From the NCBI RefSeq assembly GCF_004361695.1, contig NZ_SNVW01000002.1:248001-312000 (forward strand): a stretch of 64,000 nucleotides of DNA. The letters are read 5' to 3'. The translations under genes and the position numbers were made by a program. The notes under the pieces are model-generated. The model was not told the origin of the DNA, made no database searches, and saw only the letters and a program-made list of their open reading frames with translations. Positions 42,794-50,781 of the stretch are shown here, one piece after another (positions within the stretch are counted from its first letter, which is position 1; every line of letters begins with the position of its first letter). This stretch comes from Curtobacterium flaccumfaciens. Its GTDB lineage: Bacteria > Actinomycetota > Actinomycetes > Actinomycetales > Microbacteriaceae.

Positions 42794-43239
42794 CGCGTCG
42801 CCGGGGGCGCGGCGCGCGGCGCGCGCCCCGCACGTGGCGCGCGTCGCGAAGTGGCACGACTCGCCGCTCGCGTCCGCCGAGATGTCCGAATCCGTCACGC
42901 TCGCACGTCGCGGACCGCACATCGCGCCACCTCGGCATCACGCCGACGGCGCGTCGTGACGCGTCGCCGAGGGCGCGCGGCGCGCGCGTCGCGCGCATCG
43001 CGGAGCGCTGCGCGCCTCGCCGAGATCGCACTTCCGACGGTGTCGCCGGGGCCCGGGCACCACGAAGTGCGATCTCACCCGCGGCCGGCGGCCGCCGTGC
43101 CGCGGACGGCAGTCCGGCCGGCGCCGGTGGGGACGACGCGGGTGCGGCCCGAGACGCGACCGGAGACGGACTGGAGGCGCGGTGCCAGCTGGCACCGCGC
43201 CTCCAGGACGACCGTGGTCGCGTCAGCGACGCACCCGAC
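42794..43239. other. 446-base gene-free gap with direct and inverted repeats
   Basis: No coding potential I trust. Direct repeats TGACGCGTCGCCG occur at 42791-42803 and 42957-42969, each followed by G/C-only runs. A 13-bp inverted repeat (43022-43034 with 43064-43076) encloses a second hairpin, and a 36-bp perfect palindrome lies at 43171-43206. It separates convergent menC and ccsB. Confidence 0.6.
43171..43206. repeat. 36-bp perfect palindrome, copy 1 of the CTGGAGGCGCGG element
   Basis: Starts CTGGAGGCGCGGTGCCAG and is followed directly by its exact reverse complement, with no loop. The same 36 bases occur again within 59123-59166. Related copies lie at 56068-56111 and, as halves, near 50681, 52193 and 11045. 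Confidence 0.9.
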
Positions 43240-44244
43240 TCACAGACCCGAGTAGCTGTGCAGGCCCTTGAAAAACACGTTCACGACCGAGAAGTTGAAC
43301 ATCACCGCAGCGAAGCCGATGAGTGCCAGCCACGACGACCGCGCACCGCGCCAGCCGCGCGTCGCACGTGCGTGGATGTAGCCGGCGTAGACGACCCAGA
43401 TGATGAAGGTCCAGACCTCTTTCGTGTCCCAGCCCCAGTAGCGGCCCCAGGCCCGCTCGGCCCAGATCGCACCCGCGATGAGGGTGAAGGTCCAGAGCAC
43501 GAAGCCGACGAGGAGGACGCGGTAGGTGAGCACCTCGAGGCGGTCGGCGTCGGGCAGCGTCGCCATGAAGCGGAGCTTGCCGGTCGGACCGCGGCCCTGC
43601 CGGTAGGTCTGCACGAGCTGCGCGACCGCCAGGCCGGCGCCGAGCGCGAAGAAGCCGGTGCCGGCGATGGCCACGAAGACGTGGATGACGAGCCAGTACG
43701 ACTCGAGCGCGGGCACGAGCGGGCGGACCGGCACGTAGTAGTTCACGGTGGCGATGCCGAGCAGGATGATCGTCAGGCCGGTGATGAACACACCGAGGAA
43801 CTTGAGGTTCTGCCAGAGCTGCACGAGCAGGAAGATCAGGATGATCAGCGCCGTGCCGGTCAGCGAGAACTCGAACATGTTGCCCCACGGCACACGGTCG
43901 GCCGCGATGCCCCGGAGCACGACGGAGCCGACGTGCAGCACGAGCGCGAGGATCGTCATCGCCATGCCGACCCGCTCGAAACGGGTGCCACGACGCGAGC
44001 CCGAGTCGCCGTCGGAGGACTGCGCGACCTTCTCGAGGACGACGGTGCCGCCCCGGACGCTCGCGACGGTCTTCTCCGCCGTGCTGACCTGCGGCGCAGC
44101 GGTGCCGGCCGCGGCGGCCGCGACGTCGCCGGAGCGCTTCGCCATGTCGAGCGCGAACGCGATGAACGCGATGACGTAGACCGCCATCGCGGAGTACGTC
44201 AGCACGACCGAGTAGGTCGCGAGGTTCGTGGTCATGTCGTTCAC
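43240..44244 (-). CDS. ccsB: Cytochrome c biogenesis protein CcsB (ResC/CcsA)
   Basis: 334 residues with eight predicted helices. The tryptophan-rich heme-handling loop reads WGRYWGWDTKEVWTFI, and conserved histidines lie in VLHVGSV, LVIHVFVAI and AGYIHARATRG. With ResB it forms the System II synthetase that moves heme and attaches it to apocytochrome c. The ATG overlaps the resB stop by four bases. Last gene of the five-gene operon. Confidence 0.95.
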   Translation of the reverse strand: MNDMTTNLATYSVVLTYSAMAVYVIAFIAFALDMAKRSGDVAAAAAGTAAPQVSTAEKTVASVRGGTVVLEKVAQSSDGDSGSRRGTRFERVGMAMTILALVLHVGSVVLRGIAADRVPWGNMFEFSLTGTALIILIFLLVQLWQNLKFLGVFITGLTIILLGIATVNYYVPVRPLVPALESYWLVIHVFVAIAGTGFFALGAGLAVAQLVQTYRQGRGPTGKLRFMATLPDADRLEVLTYRVLLVGFVLWTFTLIAGAIWAERAWGRYWGWDTKEVWTFIIWVVYAGYIHARATRGWRGARSSWLALIGFAAVMFNFSVVNVFFKGLHSYSGL

Positions 44245-46076
44245 TGGGGCATCCTAACTCCGAGGTCCGACGTGTGGCGCTGGGCGATGTCGGCGACGGC
44301 CCGTTCGAGGTTCGGGTCCTCGCCGCGGGCGAGACCCGCGTACTCCAGCGTGTACTCGGTGTCCGAGCCGTCCGAGCTGTCCGAGCCGCCCGAGCCGCCC
44401 GAGGCATCCGACCCGCCCGCGTCGGGGCCGGCCGTGCGCTTCGTCGGCACGACCTTCACCCACACCCGGCGCCGCGGCACGAAGAGCGAGGTGAGCAGGC
44501 CGAGCACGGACAGCACGGCGAACCCGGCGACGAAGAGCTGCGACGGGTCGTGGTGCACGTCGAGCGACACGTACCGCTTCACCCCGTCGAACGTGATGGA
44601 GCCGGCACCGTCCGGCAGCGACTTCGTCTGCCCGGGCTTCAGCTCGATGCTCGCGGCGGCCGACTGCCGGCCCGCGATCTGCTTGAGCCCGCTCGTGTCG
44701 AGCGTGTAGACGCTCTGCGGCACGCCGTCGTCGAGCCCGAGGTCGCCCGTGTAGACCTGCAGCGTCAGCAGCGGGTTCTGGTCGTCCGGGTAGTTGCTCG
44801 TGTACGCGCCGCTCGCCAGCTTCGTCGCCGTCGGGTAGAAGAACCCGACCATGCCGAGCTGGTCCGGGACCGCGTCCGGCACCTTGACGACGCCGGTCGA
44901 GGTGTAGTTCGCGTCCTCGGGCAGGAACGGCACGACGTCCTGGAACGCCACGTTGCCCTTGCCGTCGCGCACCGTCATCTGCATCGCGTAGCCGTTGCCG
45001 AGCAGGTACACGTTCGTACCGCCGACGCTCACCGGGTCGTTCACGCCGAGGCGGCCGGTCTTCGGGGCCTCGCCAGGCTGCCGGGTGGTCACGGTGGCGG
45101 AGTAGTCGAGCGCCTGTCCGAGGGCGTCGAGGTTCCGCTCCTCGTACTTCGTGACGAACTTGTCGAGCGTCAGGTTGTAGCCCTTGAGGTCGGTCTGCTG
45201 GAACCAGCGACCCGGGTTGAACGAGTCGTACGAGCCGAGCACGTTCGAGAAGGTCTGCCCCTCGACGAGGAGGCGCTGCCCGGTGTACCCGAACCCGCCG
45301 CCGACGCCGACCGCCAGGAGCACGCCGACCAGGGCCGCGTGGAACACCAGGTTGCCGGTCTCGCGCAGGTAGCCCCGCTCCGCGCTCACCGAGTCGCCGA
45401 AGCGCTCGACGCGGTACCCGGAGCGCTTGAGGATCGCCATCGCGCGGGTCACCGCGTGCTCGACGGACGGGAGGCCCGTGGCCGCGTCCGTCCCGCCGCT
45501 CGCGCCCGTCGTGGTGTCGCGTTCCAGGGTCGTGCGACCGACCGGCACGCTGCGGTAGCCCGCCAGGCGCGCCAGACGCACCGGCGTCTTCGGCGGCCGG
45601 GTGCGGAGCGCCTGCCAGTGGTGCTTCGTCCGCGGGACGATGCAGCCGATCAGGGAGACGAAGAGCAGCAGGTAGATCGCCGAGAACCACACCGAGGTGT
45701 AGGTGTCGAAGACCTGCAGCTTGTCGAGGACCGGGAACAGCTGCGGGTGGTCCGCCTTGTACTGCACGACGCCGTTCGGGTCCGCGGTGCGCTGCGGCAC
45801 CAGGGAGCCCGGGATGGCCGCGAGGGCCAGGAGCATGAGGAGGAAGAGCGCCGTCCGCATGCTCGTGAGCTGGCGCCAGAAGAAGCGGAGGTAGCCGATC
45901 GGGCCGAGCTTCGGCTGGTTGACCCCGGAGTCGCCGGGGCCCGAGCCGTCGACGTGGTCGGACGGTCGCTGCGGGTCGGAGACGGCGTCGGCACCCTCGG
46001 CCGCGTCGGTCGGGGTGGGCTCCTCGGCCGGGTTCGTCGGGTCGGCCGGGTTCGTCGGGTCAGACTGCGGGGACAA
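44241..46076 (-). CDS. resB: Cytochrome c biogenesis protein ResB (Ccs1)
   Basis: 611 residues with a TTG start at 46076 that overlaps ccdA by 17 bases. The N-terminal 65 residues are Asp/Pro-rich, including a repeat PTNPADPTNPAEE. Membrane helices include TALFLLMLLALAAIPGSLVPQ and VWFSAIYLLLFVSLIGCIV; a large extracytoplasmic domain follows; the last helix is FVAGFAVLSVLGLLTSLF. The C-terminal tail is Ser/Asp/Gly-rich. No other start codon precedes the first conserved helix, which supports the TTG. Confidence 0.92.
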   Translation of the reverse strand: MSPQSDPTNPADPTNPAEEPTPTDAAEGADAVSDPQRPSDHVDGSGPGDSGVNQPKLGPIGYLRFFWRQLTSMRTALFLLMLLALAAIPGSLVPQRTADPNGVVQYKADHPQLFPVLDKLQVFDTYTSVWFSAIYLLLFVSLIGCIVPRTKHHWQALRTRPPKTPVRLARLAGYRSVPVGRTTLERDTTTGASGGTDAATGLPSVEHAVTRAMAILKRSGYRVERFGDSVSAERGYLRETGNLVFHAALVGVLLAVGVGGGFGYTGQRLLVEGQTFSNVLGSYDSFNPGRWFQQTDLKGYNLTLDKFVTKYEERNLDALGQALDYSATVTTRQPGEAPKTGRLGVNDPVSVGGTNVYLLGNGYAMQMTVRDGKGNVAFQDVVPFLPEDANYTSTGVVKVPDAVPDQLGMVGFFYPTATKLASGAYTSNYPDDQNPLLTLQVYTGDLGLDDGVPQSVYTLDTSGLKQIAGRQSAAASIELKPGQTKSLPDGAGSITFDGVKRYVSLDVHHDPSQLFVAGFAVLSVLGLLTSLFVPRRRVWVKVVPTKRTAGPDAGGSDASGGSGGSDSSDGSDTEYTLEYAGLARGEDPNLERAVADIAQRHTSDLGVRMPQ

Positions 46077-46800
46077 AGCTCTGGATCACCGCCCCCGCGC
46101 TCGACATGACGGCCGACCAGATGCCGGTGACCATGAGCAGACCGATGACGATCAGGATCGCTCCTCCGATGATGTTGACGGTGCGCATGTGGCGCTTCAC
46201 GGCGCGGATCGCACCCGTGGCCCACCCGGCGCCGAGCGCGACGAGCACGAACGGGATGCCGAGACCCAGGCAGTACGCGACCCCGAGCCACATGCCCTGC
46301 CAGGCGCTGCCGGACTGGACGCTGAGCAGGTTGATCGCGGCGAGGGTCGGGCCGAGGCACGGGGTCCAGCCGAGGCCGAACACGATGCCGAGCAGCGGTG
46401 CGCCGACGAGCCCGGTCGCGGGGGTCCAGCTCGGCTTCAGGCTGCGCTGCAGGAACGTGAACCGGCCGACGAAGACGAGGCCCATCGCGATGACGACGAC
46501 GCCGAGGACCTGGGTGATGAGGTCGCGCCAGCGGACGAGCCAGAACCCGAGCGCACCGAAGACCGTCGTGTAGGCGACGAAGACGGCCGTGAAGCCGAGG
46601 ATGAACAGCAGCACCCCGAGCACCACGCGACCCCGGCGCTGCCCACCCTCAGCGACGCCACCGACGTAGCCGAGGTAGCCCGGCACGAGGGGCAGCACGC
46701 ACGGCGACAGGAACGAGACGAGCCCGGCGAGCGCCGCGACGGGGAGCGCCACGGCCATCTGCCCGCTGAGGATCGCGTCGGCGAAGGGGTTGCTGGACAC
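46060..46800 (-). CDS. ccdA: Cytochrome c biogenesis protein CcdA
   Basis: 246 residues, GTG start. Six helices with the two redox cysteines in SPCVLPLVPGYLGYVGG and LGWTPCLGPTLAAIN. It carries reducing equivalents from cytoplasmic thioredoxin across the membrane to the TlpA-like lipoprotein encoded just upstream, keeping apocytochrome cysteines reduced. It begins three bases after the tlpA stop. Confidence 0.95.
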   Translation of the reverse strand: MSSNPFADAILSGQMAVALPVAALAGLVSFLSPCVLPLVPGYLGYVGGVAEGGQRRGRVVLGVLLFILGFTAVFVAYTTVFGALGFWLVRWRDLITQVLGVVVIAMGLVFVGRFTFLQRSLKPSWTPATGLVGAPLLGIVFGLGWTPCLGPTLAAINLLSVQSGSAWQGMWLGVAYCLGLGIPFVLVALGAGWATGAIRAVKRHMRTVNIIGGAILIVIGLLMVTGIWSAVMSSAGAVIQSFVPAV

Positions 46801-46803
46801 GGG

Positions 46804-47418
46804 TCAGGAGGCCTTGCCGGCCAGTTCGTCACCGACGAGCGTGTCGAGGATCGACGGACCGTCGACGGCGCCGAGCACGCGGGCAGCGACCCGCCCCTGC
46901 TTGTCGAGCACGATGGTCGCGGGGACGGCGTTCGGCGCGATCTGCCCGGACAGCGCGAGCTGCATCTCGCCGGACTTCGCGTCGAGCACGGTCGGGTAGT
47001 CGATCCCGAAGGTCCGCTCGAACGCGGCGGCCGTGCCCTGCTCGTCGCGGACGTTCACGCCGATGAACTGGACGTCCTTGCCGGCGTACTCGTCGTGGAC
47101 CTTGTTGAGGTACTTCGCCTCGGCGCGGCAGGGCGGGCAGCCGGCGTACCAGAAGTTGAGGACGACGACCTTGCCCTTGAGGGCCTTCGACGACACCGTG
47201 TCGCCGTCGGTGTCCTTCGCCGAGAAGTCGACGGCGTCGGTGCGCTTGTCGGTGGCGACCTCGGTCACCGCGCCGTCGCCGGAGATGTAGTTCTGCGTCG
47301 TGCCGTTGCCGTACTGCTTGGCGAGGCCGCCGCTGTCGGACGAGCACCCCGACAGGACGAGGGCGGCGGCGACGGCCGTCACCGCGAGGACCGCGAACCG
47401 CTTGCTGATGACGCTCAC
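46804..47418 (-). CDS. TlpA/ResA-like thioredoxin lipoprotein
   Basis: 204 residues from a GTG overlapping the phosphatase stop as GTGA. Signal peptide with lipobox VLSGC (Cys25) anchors it outside the membrane. The redox motif lies in LNFWYAGCPPCRAEA (CPPC), and the fold's cis-proline region is NAVPATIVLDKQG. It should reduce the CXXCH cysteines of apocytochrome c, fed by CcdA. Confidence 0.94.
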   Translation of the reverse strand: MSVISKRFAVLAVTAVAAALVLSGCSSDSGGLAKQYGNGTTQNYISGDGAVTEVATDKRTDAVDFSAKDTDGDTVSSKALKGKVVVLNFWYAGCPPCRAEAKYLNKVHDEYAGKDVQFIGVNVRDEQGTAAAFERTFGIDYPTVLDAKSGEMQLALSGQIAPNAVPATIVLDKQGRVAARVLGAVDGPSILDTLVGDELAGKAS

Positions 47419-48071
47419 ACTGCTCCTTCGTCGATCGCGGTCGCGCGCAGTGCCTGCGCCGGGTCCGCGTACCCGACCTCGGTGAAACGGCCGGACGAGG
47501 TGGCGGGTACACGCTCGACGGTCGTGATGCTGGAGAGGTCGCAGCGGCGCTTCCTCGGGTCGTGCCAGAGCTGCTCGCCGGCCAGACGGCGGTGCACCAT
47601 CCAGATCGGCAGCTGGTGGCTGACGAGGACGACGTCGCCCTCGTCCACGCTCTCCCAGGCCGTCGCGACGGCGGCGAGCATCCGGTTCGCGATGGACTCG
47701 TACGCCTCGCCCCAGCTCGGTCGGAACGGGTTGGCGATCCACGGCCACTCCGCCGGACGCCGGAGCGAGCGCTTCGTGAAGCCCGGGGGCTGTCCCTCGT
47801 AGCGGTTCGTCGGTTCGATGAGTCGTTCGTCGAGCACGACCTCGAGCCCGTACGCCTCGGCCCACGGCGCCGCGGACTCCTGCGTGCGCTGCAGCGGGGA
47901 GGCCACGATCCGGCGCACGTCGACCCCGGCGTCCTTCCAGGCGGTCGCCGACGCGCGCGCCATCTGCTTGCCCAGGTCGCTCAGGCCGAAGCCCGGCAGT
48001 CGCCCGTAGAGCACACGGTCCGGGTTGTGCACCTCGCCGTGACGGACGAGGTGGATTCGGGTCGCGGGCAT
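47415..48071 (-). CDS. Histidine phosphatase family protein
   Basis: 218 residues from the ATG at 48071; TACACT lies 7 bases before it (leaderless). The catalytic motif is LVRHGEVHNPDR, with the second histidine in VVLVSHQLPIWMV and the loop VASPLQRTQESA. Phosphoglycerate mutase-like phosphatases act on varied phosphomonoesters. It is the first gene of the cytochrome c assembly operon, a fixed neighbour in actinobacteria, but its substrate is unknown. Confidence 0.93.
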   Translation of the reverse strand: MPATRIHLVRHGEVHNPDRVLYGRLPGFGLSDLGKQMARASATAWKDAGVDVRRIVASPLQRTQESAAPWAEAYGLEVVLDERLIEPTNRYEGQPPGFTKRSLRRPAEWPWIANPFRPSWGEAYESIANRMLAAVATAWESVDEGDVVLVSHQLPIWMVHRRLAGEQLWHDPRKRRCDLSSITTVERVPATSSGRFTEVGYADPAQALRATAIDEGAV

Positions 48072-48139
48072 GGGTTCCAGTGTAGGTCGCCCAGCCGTTC
48101 CCACCGGCCGCACAGCCGATTCACCGGATGCGGAACCGC

Positions 48140-49630
48140 TCAGCCGAGCTCCCCGGACAGCCGCCGGTGCAGCGCAACCGAGCCGGTGTTGAGGTTCACC
48201 ACCTCGACCGTGGACCCGTGCTTCGCGAAGCGCTGCTCGACCCCGTCGAGCGCGGCCACCGTGCTCGCGTCGAAGACGTGCGCCTCGGACATGTCGATGA
48301 CGACGTGCTCCGGGTCCTCGGCGTACGAGAACCGGGTGACCAGGTCGTTCGACGACGCGAAGAACAGCGCACCGCGCACCCGGTACCGGACCGTGCGGTC
48401 GTCGACCGGCTCGCGGACGACCGTGACCACGTGCGCGACCCGGCGGGCGAAGACGAGGGCGGCGACGACCACGCCGACGAGCACCCCGGTCGCGAGGTTG
48501 TCGGTGGCGACGACGACCACGACAGTGATCACCATCACCGCGGTCTCGCCGAGCGGCATCCGGCGGAGCGTGCGCGGCCGGATGCTGTGCCAGTCGAAGG
48601 TCGCGACGCACACCATGACCATCACCGCGGTGAGGGCGGCCATCGGGATCTCGGCGACGACGTCGTGCAGCACGATCGTCAGGACCAGGACGGAGACGCC
48701 CGCCGTGAAGGTCGACACCCGCGTCCGCGCGCCCGCGGTCTTCACGTTGATGACGGTCTGCCCGATCATCGCGCAACCGCCCGTCCCGCCGAAGAAGGCC
48801 GAGGCGACGTTCGCGACGCCCTGCCCCCAGGACTCCCGCCACTTGCTCGACCCCGTCTCGGTGATCGAGTCGACGAGCTGCGCGGTGAGGAGGGTCTCGA
48901 TGAGCCCGACGATCGCGACGCCGAACGCGTACGGCGCGATGAGCTGCAGGGTCCCGAGGCTGAGCGGGACCGTGATGCCGTTGAACCCGGGCAGCGCGGT
49001 CGGCAGCGAGCCCTCGTCGCCGACCGTGGGCACGGCCACGCCGAACACGATCGTGATCGCGGTGATCACCACGACCGCGATGAGGGGCGCGGGGATCGCC
49101 TTCGTCAGGAAGGGGAAGCCGACGATGATCGCCACCCCGAGGGCGGTGAGCGGCCAGACGACGACGGGGACGTCGCCGCCGAAGAGGTTCGGCAGCTGCG
49201 CCGTGAAGATCAGGATCGCGAGGGCGTTGACGAACGCCACGTTGACGCTCCGCGGGATGAACCGCATCAGGCGTGCGACCCCGAGGAACCCGAGCACGAC
49301 CTGGACGAGGCCGCCGAGGACGATCGTCGGCACGAGGTAGGCGATCCCGTGGTCCCGCACGAGCGGGGCGATGACGAGCGCGACCGAGCCGGCGGCCGCG
49401 GACACCATCGCCGGGCGCCCGCCCACGATGGAGATGACGACGGCGATCACCACGCTCGAGAACAACCCGACGGCGGGGTCGACGCCGGCGACGACCGAGA
49501 ACGATATCGCCTCGGGGATGAGCGCGAGCGCGGTGACGACGCCGGCCAGGACCTCTCGCGTGAGGAGCCGGGGCGAGCGCAGGGCGCTGAGGACGCTCGG
49601 GGCGGTGGGGGCGTGGGTGATCACGGACAT
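48140..49630 (-). CDS. SulP-family anion transporter with STAS domain
   Basis: 496 residues from the ATG at 49630; the frame is open 7 codons upstream, but that lead would run through the regulatory palindrome. About eleven to twelve helices, with the family motif region EVLAGVVTALALIPEAISFS at the N-terminus and GGTGGCAMIGQTVIN mid-protein, then a cytoplasmic STAS domain (HVVIDMSEAHVFDASTVAAL). SulP proteins carry sulfate, bicarbonate or other anions; the ion is not evident. Control is probably by the divergent MerR regulator. Confidence 0.92.
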   Translation of the reverse strand: MSVITHAPTAPSVLSALRSPRLLTREVLAGVVTALALIPEAISFSVVAGVDPAVGLFSSVVIAVVISIVGGRPAMVSAAAGSVALVIAPLVRDHGIAYLVPTIVLGGLVQVVLGFLGVARLMRFIPRSVNVAFVNALAILIFTAQLPNLFGGDVPVVVWPLTALGVAIIVGFPFLTKAIPAPLIAVVVITAITIVFGVAVPTVGDEGSLPTALPGFNGITVPLSLGTLQLIAPYAFGVAIVGLIETLLTAQLVDSITETGSSKWRESWGQGVANVASAFFGGTGGCAMIGQTVINVKTAGARTRVSTFTAGVSVLVLTIVLHDVVAEIPMAALTAVMVMVCVATFDWHSIRPRTLRRMPLGETAVMVITVVVVVATDNLATGVLVGVVVAALVFARRVAHVVTVVREPVDDRTVRYRVRGALFFASSNDLVTRFSYAEDPEHVVIDMSEAHVFDASTVAALDGVEQRFAKHGSTVEVVNLNTGSVALHRRLSGELG

Positions 49631-49637
49631 CACCGGG

Positions 49638-49665
49638 AACTCTACCCTCACGTGAGGGTAGAGTT
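49638..49665. promoter_or_regulatory. 28-bp perfect palindrome, shared sulP/merR operator-promoter
   Basis: Two exact 14-base arms centred on CACGTG, with CTACCCTCAC as the left core. Each outer arm carries TAGAGT on the outgoing strand, 7 bases before the merR GTG and 8 before the sulP ATG, so the palindrome appears to hold two back-to-back -10 boxes. It has the CCTCACGTGAGG core typical of MerR-family sites. Confidence 0.75.
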
Positions 49666-49671
49666 GGTCGT

Positions 49672-50058
49672 GTGAGCACCACCATGCACATCGGGGAACT
49701 GGCCGAGCGCGCGGCGATGTCCCTCCGGACCATCCGCCACTACGACGAGGTCGGGCTGCTCGTGCCCAGCGGTCGGACGTCGGGCGGGTTCCGCGTCTAC
49801 ACCGAGCAGGACCTCGAGCGGTTGCTGGTGATCCGGCGGATGAAGCCGCTCGGGTTCACCCTCGACGAGATGGCCGAGCTGCTCCGGGTCGTCGACGGCC
49901 TCGCCGCGAAGGACCCCGACGACGAAGCCGCACTCGCCGCCCGACTCGACGAGTTCCTGCTCGACGCCCGTGCCCGGCACGCGAAGCTCGTCGAGCGTGC
50001 GGGCATGGCCGAGGAGTTCATCGGGACCCTCGGCTCACTCCGCGCTTCGCTCCCCTGA
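49672..50058 (+). CDS. MerR-family transcriptional regulator
   Basis: 128 residues from the GTG at 49672. The N-terminal winged helix reads MHIGELAERAAMSLRTIRHY with wing residues GRTSGGFRVYTEQDLERL; then a long dimerisation helix from about 80 to 115. No cysteine ligand or large drug-binding domain is present, so it is unlike metal or TipA-type sensors and may sense through a very small C-terminal part. It is divergent from the SulP transporter and should act on the shared palindrome and on its own gene. Confidence 0.92.
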   Translation: MSTTMHIGELAERAAMSLRTIRHYDEVGLLVPSGRTSGGFRVYTEQDLERLLVIRRMKPLGFTLDEMAELLRVVDGLAAKDPDDEAALAARLDEFLLDARARHAKLVERAGMAEEFIGTLGSLRASLP

Positions 50059-50076
50059 CGGTCGGCTATCGGGCCG

Positions 50077-50286
50077 TCAGCGATCGGGGAGCTCTCCGGC
50101 GTCGATGAGGCGCGCACGCTCGCGTCGCGCGGTGCGCCATTCCGCGCTCCGGCGGATCAGCTCGTCGTGCTCCCAGATGATCCGGCGGGCCTTCCACGGG
50201 CGGAAGCGGTACCGCCGCCGAACGCGCTCGCGCCACTCCTGTTGCCGACGCGTCACCAGTGCCAGCACCGGGTCCTCCACCGTCAT
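50077..50286 (-). CDS. Small basic hypothetical protein, 69 residues
   Basis: Arg/Trp-rich and helical (RRQQEWRERVRRRYRFRPWK). No family is recognised. Its ATG is overlapped by the stop of the membrane protein gene upstream (ATGA), so the two form an operon and both are likely real. No signal peptide. The charge pattern would suit a nucleic-acid or membrane-surface contact, which is not proven. Confidence 0.65.
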   Translation of the reverse strand: MTVEDPVLALVTRRQQEWRERVRRRYRFRPWKARRIIWEHDELIRRSAEWRTARRERARLIDAGELPDR

Positions 50287-50621
50287 CGTTCTTCCCTTCC
50301 CGTGATCAGCCCCAGCACCATCGTGCCGAGCGCGGCGTCATCGCCGCCAAGAATCCGCATGTCGTACATCGCCTGGGCACTCATCGAGCCGATCTCCGCC
50401 CGCCCGACGTCGCCGTCACACGCCTGCTCCACCGTCCACACGAACCGCGACCACGCGCGATCCCGCTCCTCGCGCGCCACGTCCCGCCGCCACCGCAGCA
50501 CCGCCCACACTCCCCCGACGACCCCCACCACCAGCGTCAACGCCGCCGCCCCCAGCGCCGCGACCACCGTCGCGACCGCCGCAGGCGGCCAGGCCGCGAG
50601 CCCCTCGACCCCTGCCGTCAT
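50283..50621 (-). CDS. Small single-pass membrane protein, 112 residues
   Basis: No family is recognised. One helix near the N-terminus (AAVATVVAALGAAALTLVVG) and a cytoplasmic-looking basic segment (LRWRRDVAREERDRAW) followed by an amphipathic region. Its stop overlaps the next start by four bases. It is divergent from aspS, with a 160-base gap that holds half of the dispersed palindrome. Confidence 0.65.
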   Translation of the reverse strand: MTAGVEGLAAWPPAAVATVVAALGAAALTLVVGVVGGVWAVLRWRRDVAREERDRAWSRFVWTVEQACDGDVGRAEIGSMSAQAMYDMRILGGDDAALGTMVLGLITGREER

Positions 50622-50680
50622 CCGGGGCCTCCCTCCAGCTCACGACCCGGCCACGTCGACGACGCTACGGACACGGCGGA

Positions 50681-50701
50681 CCCGCCACGCGCCTCCAGGC
50701 C
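50681..50701. repeat. Half copy of the CGCGCCTCCAGG palindrome
   Basis: 21 bases identical to the right arm of the perfect palindrome at 56068-56111 (CCCGCCACGCGCCTCCAGGC and one more base) but without the facing arm. Confidence 0.75.
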
Positions 50702-50781
50702 GACCCGTGGAGAACACCCCGACCGGGCCGAGCTGTGGAGGAACGAGCACCGGCTGAGCCGGAGCATTAGACTCGACCACC

